A DNA stretch of 64,000 nucleotides. Source: an uncultured Prevotellaceae bacterium (GTDB lineage: Bacteria > Bacteroidota > Bacteroidia > Bacteroidales > Bacteroidaceae). Of this stretch, positions 56,684 through 64,000 are shown in pieces (the stretch's first letter is position 1; the number at the start of each line of letters is the position of its first letter). The notes beneath the pieces are model-generated. The model was not told where the DNA came from, searched no databases, and saw nothing but the letters and a program-made list of their open reading frames with translations. The DNA is taken from assembly GCA_946415365.1 (NCBI GenBank), contig CAMKSE010000023.1, positions 1 to 64,000 on the forward strand, in the 5' to 3' direction. Made by a program: the position numbers and the translations under genes.

Positions 56684-59242
56684 ATGTCTGACGAAAAGAA
56701 GATTTCCCTCAATGAATTAGAGGATTTGTTAGAGGAGAGCGAAAGCAACTCCACTTCGCGCATCAATTTTGCGACCATCTTCGCCACATTGGTGCTCAAT
56801 TGGCAGTATTTCCTGTTCTCGCTCATCATCCTGGTCTGCGGAGCCCTGCTTTACCTCCGCTATACCGAGCCCACCTACAAGGTGTCGGCCCGACTGCTCA
56901 TCAAGGGTGACGAGAGCCGCATGCGGCGCAACCCCTCCCAGATGCTGTCGAACATGATGGACCTGGGTATCATGAGCAACTCCTCCGGTATCGACAACGA
57001 GGTGGAGGTGCTGCAGTCGCGCGTCCTGCTGCGTGACGTGGTGAAGGAGCTGAAGCTCTACGCCGAGTACCGCACCAAGGGTCGTGTCAAGAAGTCTCTG
57101 GTCTATGGCAAGCAGCCCGTCATCGCCGAGTTGGATCCTGTCCACCTCGACAGCCTCGACAAGGTCTATATCGAGGGCGGTGCCTCTTCCAGCATGGACT
57201 TGGAGATCTATCGCAAGGACACCACCTATGTGGTGGAGGGAACCATCAAACAGTCGGGACTCCCCGAAGGTCCGAAGGAAGCGGTATTCTTCAAGAATCC
57301 GCATTCCCTGCCTGCAGCCTTTGACACGCCGCTGGGAACGCTCACCCTGACCAGCTCACCCCGTTTCAAGCTGAAGCCGGGCGAGACCTACTTTGTCAAG
57401 ATTGTGCCGCCGATGGTCGTGGCTACCGAGTATCTGAAGGCAATGACCGTCTCGCCCACCTCCAAGCTGACTGATATCGCCGAGGTGACGCTGACCGACA
57501 AGAACATCCAGCGCGGTATGGACTTCCTCCGCCGTCTGGCCGAATGCTACAACCACCAGGCCAATGCCGACAAGAACGAGATAGCCCTGCGCACCGAGGA
57601 GTTCATCAACGAACGCATGGAGAAGATCAACCAGGAGCTGGGTACGACCGAGAGTCAGATTGAGAGTTTCAAGCGTCAGAACGCCGTGACTGGTCTCACC
57701 GTCGATGCGTCCCAGGCCGTGCAGATGTCTAACGAGTTCTCTGCACGCCTCTCCGAGGCCAACTCCCAGATTCAGATGCTCGACTATCTGCGTGAATACG
57801 TCAACAATCCGAAGAATAAGAATCAGATTATCCCCTCCAACGTCGGTCTGACCGACGGGGCCTCCACCGAGCTCATCGCCAGCTACAACAAGGCTGTGCA
57901 GGATCGTAACCGTCTGTTGACGGCTGCCAGTGAGTCGGCACCGCAGGTACAGACGCTCACCGAGACCATCGAGAGTCTGCAGTCGAGCATCCAGACCGCC
58001 CTGTTGCAGGCCCGCCGCTCTGCCGACATCAACCGTCAGGGCATCGCCACGGAGTTCGGCAAATACCAGGGCCGTATCTCCACCGCACCCATCCAGGAGC
58101 GTGTGCTCAACCAGATTGGCCGTCAGCAGGACGTGAAGTCGGGCGTGTATCTCCTGCTCCTGCAGAAGCGTGAGGAGAACAGCATCGCCCTGGCAGCCAC
58201 TGCCGACAAGGGTAAGCTCATCGACGAGCCTCTCTATGAGGGTAAGGTGAGTCCGAAGAGTCTCATCATCCTCATCGGTGCCCTGTTCCTGGCCTTCGCC
58301 ATCCCGTTTGCCGTCATCTTCATCCTCAACCTCTTCCGTTATAAGATTGAGGGTCGCGAGGATGTGGAACGTTACACCGACCTGCCCATCATTGCCGATG
58401 TGGCCGTGGCCAGTGACACCGTGAAGACCTCTGCCGGTATCGTGGTCCATGAGAACAAGAACACCCAGATGGACGAGATCTTCCGTTCTCTGCGTACGAA
58501 CATCCAGTTCATGCTTCAGGGCGGCCAGAAGGTGATCCTCTTCACCTCCAGTACGTCGGGTGAGGGTAAGACCTTCTGCGCAGCCAACCTCGGCACGAGC
58601 TTCGCCCTGTTGGGCAAGAAGGTCGTTCTCTGTGGCTTGGACATCCGTAAGCCGGCCCTGGGCCGCCTCTTCGGCGTGTCCGACAAGAGTCTGGGTATCA
58701 CGTCGCTGCTGACGAAGGACAAGGTCACCAAGGCCGACCTCGACCAACAGATTGTGAAGTCTGGTGCCAACGACAACCTCGACCTGCTGCTGGCCGGTCC
58801 CGTACCGCCCAACCCCACGGAGTTGCTGGCCCGCGACAACTTCCGTCAGGTGGTGGATCTGTTGAAGGAGCACTACGACTACGTCATCTTCGATACGGCT
58901 CCTGTCGGTCTCGTCACTGATACCCTCCAGATTGCCGCCCATGCCGATGTCAGCGTGCTAGTCTGCCGTGCCGACTACACGCCGAAGTCAGCCTTTGGTC
59001 TGCTCAATAACCTGTCTAAGGAGGGCAAGCTGCCCAATGCTTGTGTGGTGCTCAACGGTATCGACATGTCTCGCCGCAAGTACGGTTACTACTATGGTTA
59101 CGGCGCCTACGGCAAGTATGGCCGTTACGGTTATGGCCGTTATGGTTACAGCAACTATGGTCAGTATGGCAACTACGGTCAGTACGGCCGCTATGCCGAG
59201 TCCCATTACAGCAACAAGGACGACGACAGTATTAAGAAATAG
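56684..59242 (+). CDS. Wzc-like tyrosine autokinase / polysaccharide co-polymerase
   Basis: An 852-aa inner-membrane protein. A Wzz domain follows a first membrane helix (about 35-57, FATLVLNWQYFLFSLIILVC). A periplasmic coiled coil (about 290-460) and a second helix (about 525-548) precede a cytoplasmic BY-kinase with Walker A SSTSGEGKTFCAAN (about 621-632), Walker A' CGLDIRKPALG and Walker B VIFDTAPVG. The Tyr-rich tail (about 797-843, alternating Tyr/Gly with Lys/Arg/Asn) is the autophosphorylation cluster. It controls chain length and export of capsule or EPS. First gene of the operon. Confidence 0.93.
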   Translation: MSDEKKISLNELEDLLEESESNSTSRINFATIFATLVLNWQYFLFSLIILVCGALLYLRYTEPTYKVSARLLIKGDESRMRRNPSQMLSNMMDLGIMSNSSGIDNEVEVLQSRVLLRDVVKELKLYAEYRTKGRVKKSLVYGKQPVIAELDPVHLDSLDKVYIEGGASSSMDLEIYRKDTTYVVEGTIKQSGLPEGPKEAVFFKNPHSLPAAFDTPLGTLTLTSSPRFKLKPGETYFVKIVPPMVVATEYLKAMTVSPTSKLTDIAEVTLTDKNIQRGMDFLRRLAECYNHQANADKNEIALRTEEFINERMEKINQELGTTESQIESFKRQNAVTGLTVDASQAVQMSNEFSARLSEANSQIQMLDYLREYVNNPKNKNQIIPSNVGLTDGASTELIASYNKAVQDRNRLLTAASESAPQVQTLTETIESLQSSIQTALLQARRSADINRQGIATEFGKYQGRISTAPIQERVLNQIGRQQDVKSGVYLLLLQKREENSIALAATADKGKLIDEPLYEGKVSPKSLIILIGALFLAFAIPFAVIFILNLFRYKIEGREDVERYTDLPIIADVAVASDTVKTSAGIVVHENKNTQMDEIFRSLRTNIQFMLQGGQKVILFTSSTSGEGKTFCAANLGTSFALLGKKVVLCGLDIRKPALGRLFGVSDKSLGITSLLTKDKVTKADLDQQIVKSGANDNLDLLLAGPVPPNPTELLARDNFRQVVDLLKEHYDYVIFDTAPVGLVTDTLQIAAHADVSVLVCRADYTPKSAFGLLNNLSKEGKLPNACVVLNGIDMSRRKYGYYYGYGAYGKYGRYGYGRYGYSNYGQYGNYGQYGRYAESHYSNKDDDSIKK

Positions 59243-59245
59243 AAG

Positions 59246-59692
59246 ATGCTGATTGCAGTTGATTTTGACGGTACGATCGTCGAGCATAGGTATCCTGAGA
59301 TTGGTGAGGAGATACCCTTCGCCGTCCAGACCCTGCGCATGCTCATCGCCGAGCGCCACAAGATCATCCTCTGGAGTGTCCGCGAAGGCGAGCTGCTCGA
59401 CGAGGCTGTCAACTGGTGCCGTGAGCGGGGCATAGAGTTCTACGCCGTCAACCGCGACTATCCAGAGGAGACCCTCACCAACAACGACCACTTCAGCCGC
59501 AAGCTGAAGGTCGATGTCTTTATCGACGACCGCAACCTCGGAGGTCTCCCCGACTGGGGCACCATCTACCGGATGATCCATGACAAGGTGCAGTGGTATC
59601 AGCTGCTCAACGAGGCCGCCACAGGTGAGAAGGACTACGGCACCCGTCGTCGTCACCACCGCCCCTGGTGGAAGCGGTTCTTGAATATATGA
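59246..59692 (+). CDS. HAD-like hydrolase, small
   Basis: A 148-aa protein with the HAD motif 1 VDFDGTIVEH (Asp7, Asp9), KIILWSVREG in the motif-2 place and VFIDDRNLGG as the acidic motif 4. No cap domain. A basic C-terminus (RRRHHRPWWKRFL) may touch membrane or nucleic acid. Known as a small Bacteroides HAD family of undefined substrate. It sits between the Wzc-like and Wza-like genes, 3 nt after the former. Confidence 0.82.
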   Translation: MLIAVDFDGTIVEHRYPEIGEEIPFAVQTLRMLIAERHKIILWSVREGELLDEAVNWCRERGIEFYAVNRDYPEETLTNNDHFSRKLKVDVFIDDRNLGGLPDWGTIYRMIHDKVQWYQLLNEAATGEKDYGTRRRHHRPWWKRFLNI

Positions 59693-59710
59693 GAATAAAA
59701 ATAAGATGAT

Positions 59711-60505
59711 ATGAAAAAGAATTTAGTATTTGTCGCACTCGCGGTCGCCCTGCTGTGCGCTTCATGTTCTGCCCCCAAGAACGTCGCTTACATTAAGAAC
59801 AGCGACGAGGTGGACCTCTCCCAGTCAGCCTATCTCTATGATGCCCGCATCATGCCGAAGGACGTGCTGACCATCACCGTCAACACGGTGAACCCCGATG
59901 CAGCAGCCCCTTTCAATCTGTCTGTACCGACATCGTTCAACAACCAGACCCGCAGCACCTATTCGCAGCCCATCCTGCAGACCTATCTGGTCGACAACAA
60001 CGGCGTTATCGAGTTCCCCGTGCTGGGCACCCTGAAGGTAGGTGGTCTCACCAAGTCTGAGTGTGAGAAGCTGATCCACGATAAGATCATGCCTTATCTC
60101 AATGCCAAGGAGAATCCCGTGGTGACGGTCCGTATGGCCAACTACAAGATCTCCGTCCTGGGTGAGGTGAACCGTCCGGGCATGTTCACGGTCAGCAACG
60201 AGAAGATCAACATCTTCGAGGCCCTGGCCCAGGCCGGCGACCTGACCATCTATGGTGTGCGCGACAATGTGAAGCTGATCCGTGAGAATGCGAAAGGCCG
60301 CAAGGAGATCCATACGGTTGTCCTGAACGATGCGAGCCTCATCAACTCGCCCTACTACTATCTCCAGCAGAACGACATTCTCTATGTGGAGCCCAACAAG
60401 GTGAAGGCCCGCAACTCCACTGTCGGTCAGACGACCACCCTGTGGTTCTCTGCCACCAGCATCCTGATTTCCATGGCCTCACTATTGTATAACATCTTGA
60501 AATAA
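59711..60505 (+). CDS. polysaccharide export lipoprotein (Wza family)
   Basis: A 264-aa outer-membrane lipoprotein (AVALLCASCSAPKNVAYI, Cys about 19). Poly_export domain (YDARIMPKDVLTITVNTVNP), followed by SLBB-like repeats (YLVDNNGVIEFPVLGTLKVGGLTKSECEKLI; YKISVLGEVNRPGMFTVSNEKINIFEALAQAGDLTIYG) and a terminal membrane helix (TLWFSATSILISMASLLYNIL). It forms the export channel with the upstream co-polymerase. Confidence 0.93.
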   Translation: MKKNLVFVALAVALLCASCSAPKNVAYIKNSDEVDLSQSAYLYDARIMPKDVLTITVNTVNPDAAAPFNLSVPTSFNNQTRSTYSQPILQTYLVDNNGVIEFPVLGTLKVGGLTKSECEKLIHDKIMPYLNAKENPVVTVRMANYKISVLGEVNRPGMFTVSNEKINIFEALAQAGDLTIYGVRDNVKLIRENAKGRKEIHTVVLNDASLINSPYYYLQQNDILYVEPNKVKARNSTVGQTTTLWFSATSILISMASLLYNILK

Positions 60506-60510
60506 CTCCA

Positions 60511-60714
60511 ATGGCAAACAATACCCAACAAGAACACGAGCACACTCATCATCATCACCATCATCATCGCGATGATTATGCAAGCCGTTTCAAGAGAAAG
60601 AGTCTTCAGTCCATCGAATTCCGTCGCAAGGCTGACAAGTGGTTGAAGATCGCCCTGCTTGTTTTGTCGGCAGTTATGATGTTAATAGTTGTTATAGCAT
60701 ACCTTTTCGGTTAA
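60511..60714 (+). CDS. small His-rich single-pass membrane protein
   Basis: A 67-aa protein. The N-terminus is His-rich (NTQQEHEHTHHHHHHHRDD, ten His in the first 19 residues), then a basic stretch (SRFKRKSLQSIEFRRKADKW) and a single membrane helix (LKIALLVLSAVMMLIVVIAYLF). Likely cytoplasmic N-terminus by the positive-inside rule. Five nt after the Wza-like gene and before the operon terminator. It may bind metal or assist the export complex (inference). Confidence 0.75.
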   Translation: MANNTQQEHEHTHHHHHHHRDDYASRFKRKSLQSIEFRRKADKWLKIALLVLSAVMMLIVVIAYLFG

Positions 60715-60729
60715 ATTTTACCGTTTTTA

Positions 60730-60761
60730 TTTGGTAGTTTCCACAAAAAGTGTTACTTTTG
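60730..60761 (+). promoter_or_regulatory. promoter inside the EPS operon terminator
   Basis: TTTG 60730-60733, 20 nt, TACTTTTG 60754-60761. The -7 box forms part of the ascending arm of the terminator hairpin. It drives the lipoprotein gene at 60810. Confidence 0.75.
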
Positions 60762-60788
60762 CCCTCGCAAAGTAACACTTTTTTTGTT
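60745..60788 (+). terminator. strong terminator of the EPS operon
   Basis: A perfect 15-bp stem, AAAAAGTGTTACTTT (60745-60759) with AAAGTAACACTTTTT (60769-60783), a 9-nt loop and a T run. Confidence 0.88.
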
Positions 60789-60809
60789 TAACCCTAAATT
60801 AAAACAAGT

Positions 60810-61703
60810 ATGAAAAATTCAATTCTGTTTGCAGGAATGATCCTGTTGGCTGCCAGTTGCAGCAGCGAGAGTGATGTTACAGTCAGCACCCCGGAGTCCG
60901 GCAAGGCGACGGTGAATGTACGTGTCGACAACTTTACAATTGAACAGGAGGAGTTCGCTTCGGTTCGAGGTGCCACGCGAGCCACTTCTGCCTTGGCTGA
61001 ATACACTAACGTAAAAGCCATCACCCTGGCCTTCTATGCCGGTACCGAGGAGGTGTACAAGGCCACACAGCTTCGTGCTGATGCCACCACCTTCACCACG
61101 TTTGGTGAGTTCTCTACGCCCCTGAGCATCGGTAGCTATACGATGGTGGTGCTCGGCTACGGCAGCGACAGCGAGATTACCCTCACTAGTCCTACCGCTG
61201 CGGCTTATACGTCCGATAAGGGTCGTGAGACCTTTGTGGCGACTCAGACGGTGAACGTCACTTCAACGGCCGACCTCAATCTGACGGCCGAGCTGAGCCG
61301 TGTGGTGACGAGACTGAGGGTAAGATCTACTGACGACATGCCGACGAATGTGGCCAAGGTGACCATCCAGGTATCAGCAGGCGGCATCAGTTTCAACCCC
61401 ACCACCGGTCTGGCCACGGTGAATACCGGTTTAACGAATGAGGTAGCGGCCACTTCAGGTTTTGGGAGAACGGCCTCCTTCAACACCTATTTCTTCCTCG
61501 CGTCTGATGAGCAGACGGTCAATGTCACCATCACGGTCTTCGATGCCAGTGACAACGTCCTTTTCAGCAAGGCTCTGACCAGTGTCCCGATGAAGCGTAA
61601 CCGCTGTACCGAAGTGACCGGTAAGCTCTTCTCATCCTCCGCCACCGCTTCCGCCTTTACCGTCACCACCGACTGGCTCACCGACCACGTCGTAGAATTC
61701 TGA
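60810..61703 (+). CDS. fimbrillin-like lipoprotein
   Basis: A 297-aa protein with an SPII signal (AGMILLAASCSSESD). Two Ig-like/beta-sandwich halves, Thr/Ser/Val-rich, with KATVNVRVDNFTIEQEEFASVRGATRAT near the start and CTEVTGKLFSSSATASAFTVTTDWLTDHVVEF at the end. The arrangement resembles FimA/Mfa or FimB-type Bacteroidales fimbrial lipoproteins; I cannot name the subfamily. The Arg in ATRATS (about 55) could be the gingipain-like processing site seen in FimA maturation (inference). Confidence 0.7.
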   Translation: MKNSILFAGMILLAASCSSESDVTVSTPESGKATVNVRVDNFTIEQEEFASVRGATRATSALAEYTNVKAITLAFYAGTEEVYKATQLRADATTFTTFGEFSTPLSIGSYTMVVLGYGSDSEITLTSPTAAAYTSDKGRETFVATQTVNVTSTADLNLTAELSRVVTRLRVRSTDDMPTNVAKVTIQVSAGGISFNPTTGLATVNTGLTNEVAATSGFGRTASFNTYFFLASDEQTVNVTITVFDASDNVLFSKALTSVPMKRNRCTEVTGKLFSSSATASAFTVTTDWLTDHVVEF

Positions 61704-61746
61704 TCTCACTTCGGTGACGATGCTGATCCGGAGATGTATCAAACTA

Positions 61747-61783
61747 AAGGGGAGCATACTCACACTCGAGTATTCTCCCCTTC
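61747..61783 (+). terminator. terminator after the fimbrillin-like gene
   Basis: Stem AGGGGAG-ATACT / AGTAT-CTCCCCT with an internal mismatch and 8-nt loop. The T tract after it is weak. Confidence 0.6.
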
Positions 61784-61807
61784 TTCGTTGATGGCCGTCA
61801 GGTTGGC

Positions 61808-61896
61808 TTAATCGTTCTCGCCAGTGTCGTCGTCACCACCGCCGCCGGTGTTACTACCCGTGTTGCCGCCTGACTCCTGACCACTGCTCTTCAGCT
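61808..61896 (-). pseudogene. Gly/Asp-rich C-terminal remnant
   Basis: The minus strand reads LKSSGQESGGNTGSN, then TGGGGDDDTGEND and stop (61810-61808), with an in-frame stop just upstream. The Ser/Gly/Asn/Thr-rich end resembles the tails of Bacteroidetes HU-like DNA-binding proteins. Probably decayed debris. Confidence 0.35.
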
Positions 61897-62253
61897 ACTT
61901 TTTTGGGGGGTTAGCAACCCAGCCTTTTTGCGCAATAACCTAAGGTTATTTGGTGATAACCTTGGGTTTTTGATATCACAGCAAATCTTACACCTGACAG
62001 TCTTACAGTTAGATTTTGCATGGTTGGTGTGGAGAGACAAGATGAGTTTAAGAAGAAAGAGAGAAATAGAATGAATAACTAATTTAAATTTTAAATAAAA
62101 TTAACTTATTTAATAATGATAAGACTACTACCATTTTATATACTATCCCTTTTTTCCCCTTTACCCCATGTTAGGGTGCGTTTTCCAACTGTCAGACTGT
62201 CAGGTGTAAGAAAACGGCCATCTCACATCGGGGTCTGGACAATTTGTGACATG
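61897..62253. other. AT-rich intergenic region with palindromes
   Basis: No gene is seen. It contains AATAACCT-A-AGGTTATT (61934-61950), whose right part also pairs with ATAACCTT (61956-61963), so two alternative pairings exist. The 24-bp inverted repeat annotated separately and T-rich stretches make up the rest. Confidence 0.5.
61987..62210. repeat. MITE-like element with 24-bp inverted ends
   Basis: The left end 61987-62010 begins CTTACACCTGACAGTCT and the right end 62187-62210 is its reverse complement with one mismatch. They enclose a 176-bp AT-rich core with no ORF. The total is 224 bp. No convincing target duplication was seen. Confidence 0.55.
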
Positions 62254-63105
62254 TTATGATTCGTTCTTGAATAATCTGAGCATGCTGTTGCGGTATTCGG
62301 TGGGGGTGACACCCAGGGCGAACTTGAAGGCGTGGTTGAAGGCGTCTGTGCTTCTGAAGCCGCATTCCTTAGCAATGGTGCTGATGTCCTCATGCGGCTG
62401 TTCTATGATGAGTCGTGCGCCGTACTCAGCCCGTCGGGAGTTGATATACGACATGGAATTCAAAGCATGGGTGTATCGTGCCATCATTCGGACAAACAAC
62501 TCCTCGTCGATGCCGGAGAACTTGATCAGACTTTCGTGGTCGAAGTCTGGGTCGGTGAAGGGACGCTCGTTGGTCACTCGTGCGTCTATCTCCACGAACA
62601 TCCGTTGTTCCTCTTCCAATGCCTTTACCTTGGTAGGCTTCTGTTCGGACTTATCCGTCTGTTCTGCCATGATGTTGCGGTATGCTTCCAAGGCATTGAG
62701 GATTCGGAGCAGTTTCTTGTTGCGCTGGCGTATCTTTTTGGTAAAATAGAGGATGGCGGCTCCCATCAGAATCAGAAGGAGAACGAATGACGACAAAGCG
62801 ATGATGGTAATAGTTTGACGGTGTGCGTGTTTCTCCTCCATAATCAGGTTGTAAGCGTAGGACATTGAACCTTGAGAATTACGCAGACGCAGACTGTCGG
62901 CAATCTCATTGATCAGCTCAGAGTTGTGTTTGGAAACTTCCAATTCGTTCCTCATGGCATGCAGGAGGGCGCCCGTGCTTAAGACGTTGATCATCCTGTA
63001 ATCGATGGTGTCACACTCGGCGCGCAAGAAATCGCGATAGCGGTGGATGACGTTCATCGCTTCTTCGTGGTGCTGGCTCACAATGAGGTAATCCAGCATT
63101 TCCAT
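62254..63105 (-). CDS. AraC-type regulator, downstream part of a gene split by TGA
   Basis: A 283-aa open part. A TPR-like helical N-part is followed by a membrane helix (about 98-120, ITIIALSSFVLLLILMGAAILYF) and a coiled linker. A C-terminal AraC DNA-binding domain (about 205-283) has two HTHs (YINSRRAEYGARLIIEQPHEDISTIAKECGFRSTDAFNHAFKFALGVTPTEYRNSM). Such one-protein membrane regulators are common in Prevotella. It is in the same frame as the ORF just upstream, separated from it only by a TGA at 63141-63139. The Met at 63105 is only the first possible restart. Confidence 0.75.
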   Translation of the reverse strand: MEMLDYLIVSQHHEEAMNVIHRYRDFLRAECDTIDYRMINVLSTGALLHAMRNELEVSKHNSELINEIADSLRLRNSQGSMSYAYNLIMEEKHAHRQTITIIALSSFVLLLILMGAAILYFTKKIRQRNKKLLRILNALEAYRNIMAEQTDKSEQKPTKVKALEEEQRMFVEIDARVTNERPFTDPDFDHESLIKFSGIDEELFVRMMARYTHALNSMSYINSRRAEYGARLIIEQPHEDISTIAKECGFRSTDAFNHAFKFALGVTPTEYRNSMLRLFKNES

Positions 63106-63138
63106 GTCTTCGACAGGGCTGTTGCCTTCCTGCTGTTG

Positions 63139-63555
63139 TCAGAGTTTGTAGCAATCGTTGGCCTTACGGCATAATTGGTATCCTCTGATGGTGTCATGGT
63201 GATAGTGTAGCCGCTTACCCATCATGAACTCGGCCATAGCGCGATAAGCGTCATCTTTGTTTTCGATGGCAGCATCACGCAGTTGGTCGATATAATACAT
63301 CAGGCGGTGATCCAGTTGGAGGATGTCGTTAATGTCCATCAGACGCTTCAGCAGTTCCATTCGCTGTTGGCTGCTGTCAGCGATGGCCGGGTCTTCCAGC
63401 GCCTTCTCATAGAGCGACACCTGCTGTTTGAGTTGATAGGTGCTTATCTGTCCGGCGGATATCTCAGAGTCGGACATTTGGGGGCCACTACTGCCTGAGC
63501 AGCCTGTCATCAGGGCCACAATCAATAGAAATAATATGTATAAGGACTGTTGCAT
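63139..63555 (-). CDS. N-terminal part of the same regulator (lipoprotein/TPR), ends at in-frame TGA
   Basis: 138 codons: a lipobox-like signal (LYILFLLIVALMTGCSGSSG), then TPR-like helices (VSLYEKALEDPAIADSSQQRMELLKRLMDI, YRAMAEFMMGKRLHYHHDTIRGYQLCRKANDCYKL) ending in TGA. If the TGA is ignored the frame continues without gap (11 codons, QQQEGNSPVED) into the AraC part, giving one protein of about 433 residues. So this is a nonsense mutation, a sequence error or read-through. It starts 7 nt after the SstT-like gene. Confidence 0.72.
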   Translation of the reverse strand: MQQSLYILFLLIVALMTGCSGSSGPQMSDSEISAGQISTYQLKQQVSLYEKALEDPAIADSSQQRMELLKRLMDINDILQLDHRLMYYIDQLRDAAIENKDDAYRAMAEFMMGKRLHYHHDTIRGYQLCRKANDCYKL

Positions 63556-63562
63556 AGTTATA

Positions 63563-64000
63563 TTATTGTTTAGTTTTCTTTATTCTTGCGTAATATTCTG
63601 CTGTGGCGGTGAAAAACACGTCGCCGCTGGAGTTGAGAGCTGTCTCCACGCTGTCCTGGACAACGCCAATGATGAAGCCTACGGCTACGGCCTGCATGGC
63701 GATGTCGTTGCCTATATTGAAGAATGAACAAGCCATGGGTATCAACAGCAGTGAACCTCCGGCAACACCCGATGCCCCACAGGCTGCCAGCGTGGCGATG
63801 ATGCTCAGGAAGAGGGCCGATGTGAACGATACGTCAACGCCTACGGTATGTGCTACAGCCAGCGTCATCACCGTAATGGTGACAGCAGCACCGTCCATAT
63901 TGATCGTTGCGCCGAGGGGAATGCTCACGGAATAGAAGTCCTCGTCGAGGCCCAGTTTCTTGCACAGGTTCATGTTGATAGGTATGTTGGCTGCCGACGA
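63563..64000 (-). CDS. sstT: SstT-like serine/threonine:Na+ symporter (partial, 5' end beyond window)
   Basis: The last 145 codons of a DAACS-family transporter (SLC1 type). The family signature is clear: INMNLCKKLGLDEDFYSVSIPLGATINMDGAAVTITVMTLAVAHTVG (with the NMDG sodium-site motif), followed by ATLAACGASGVAGGSLLLIPMACSFFN and FIIGVVQDSVETALNSSGDVFFTA. The wording fits SstT better than GltP. It imports Ser/Thr with Na+. The frame is open through the right edge. Confidence 0.9.
   Translation of the reverse strand, partial: SSAANIPINMNLCKKLGLDEDFYSVSIPLGATINMDGAAVTITVMTLAVAHTVGVDVSFTSALFLSIIATLAACGASGVAGGSLLLIPMACSFFNIGNDIAMQAVAVGFIIGVVQDSVETALNSSGDVFFTATAEYYARIKKTKQ

Noticed and set aside
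57356..58942. 528-codon open frame antisense to the Wzc-like gene
   Set aside because: High GC at third positions of the sense gene produces long antisense frames; the sense strand has clear Walker motifs and the antisense product shows no family features.
60529..60574. Run of His codons that looks like an engineered affinity tag or vector sequence
   Set aside because: It sits in a native small ORF with a membrane helix inside an operon; the surrounding sequence is natural and mixed codons are used.
1..64000. CRISPR arrays, tRNA, rRNA genes or an origin of replication
   Set aside because: No regular repeat-spacer pattern, cloverleaf or rRNA-like sequence was recognised by eye; the tandem repeats present have a 7-8 nt period and no spacers.

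Overview
The window reads as a chromosomal segment of a Bacteroidales bacterium, most likely a gut or rumen Prevotella-type species. The main evidence is about twenty copies of the Bacteroidetes promoter signature (TTTG, 19-21 nt, TAnnTTTG) in front of genes. It is supported by BspA-like leucine-rich repeats with a sorting-domain-like C-terminus, PorT-like outer-membrane barrels, the Bacteroidetes order of aromatic genes and many SPII lipoproteins. No rRNA, tRNA, CRISPR array or replication origin was seen. Housekeeping stretches look about 50% GC. Accessory stretches (7.7-8.5, 14.4-16.9, 23.2-30.2 and 61.9-62.2 kb) are clearly richer in A+T. Everything is read by eye; no similarity search was run.

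Layout. 0.07-2.0 kb: agmatine-to-putrescine genes aguB and aguA. 2.1-4.3 kb: a FetAB/YbbLM-like ABC pair whose permease is fused to a nuclease lipoprotein. 4.4-7.7 kb: Nif3-like, zinc-ribbon, an HsdR-N-like orphan and holA. 8.5-12.6 kb: an XRE regulator, pyrK-pyrD, and slyD-aroC. 12.9-16.9 kb: exported proteins, an M48 protease, and a coiled-coil lipoprotein with a LysM/TPR protein. 17.1-19.8 kb: a large BspA-like surface protein. 19.8-23.2 kb: gene debris, a complete IS21-family element with 43-bp inverted ends and a 5-bp target duplication, and an M15 peptidase cut at its 5' side. 23.25-30.16 kb: a six-gene operon of unknown exported proteins, lying between two diverged direct repeats of about 170 bp. 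30.3-40.3 kb: two PorT-like barrels, a C1B peptidase, an M3 peptidase, an SDR, a Tat-exported aldo/keto reductase, GH8 and NhaC.

40.4-46.4 kb is the most interesting part. The four-gene Phe/Tyr operon (pheA, aminotransferase, DAHP synthase-chorismate mutase, tyrA) is preceded by a 25-codon leader ORF with eight Tyr/Phe codons in nine. After it come mutually exclusive antiterminator and terminator hairpins. This is a textbook ribosome-mediated attenuator, here in a Bacteroidetes genome. An HD-type alarmone-hydrolase-like gene lies upstream of the operon and a RelA/SpoT synthetase-domain gene downstream.

46.4-56.6 kb: EamA transporter, GlsB-like, inositol-phosphatase family, an outer-membrane protein, DjlA-like, QueH, XRE-cupin with acyl-CoA ligase, ffh, folD and a 59-aa TPR-like ORF. 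56.7-60.7 kb: a capsule/EPS export operon (Wzc-like tyrosine kinase, HAD-like protein, Wza-like lipoprotein, His-rich membrane peptide). It ends in a terminator that contains the next promoter. 60.8-64.0 kb: a fimbrillin-like lipoprotein, a MITE-like inverted repeat, a membrane AraC regulator split by an in-frame TGA, and the end of an SstT-like symporter.

A second window-wide theme is short tandem repeats of period about 7, different in sequence at each site. They sit at gene junctions, often supplying stop or start codons, and in-frame inside two genes.
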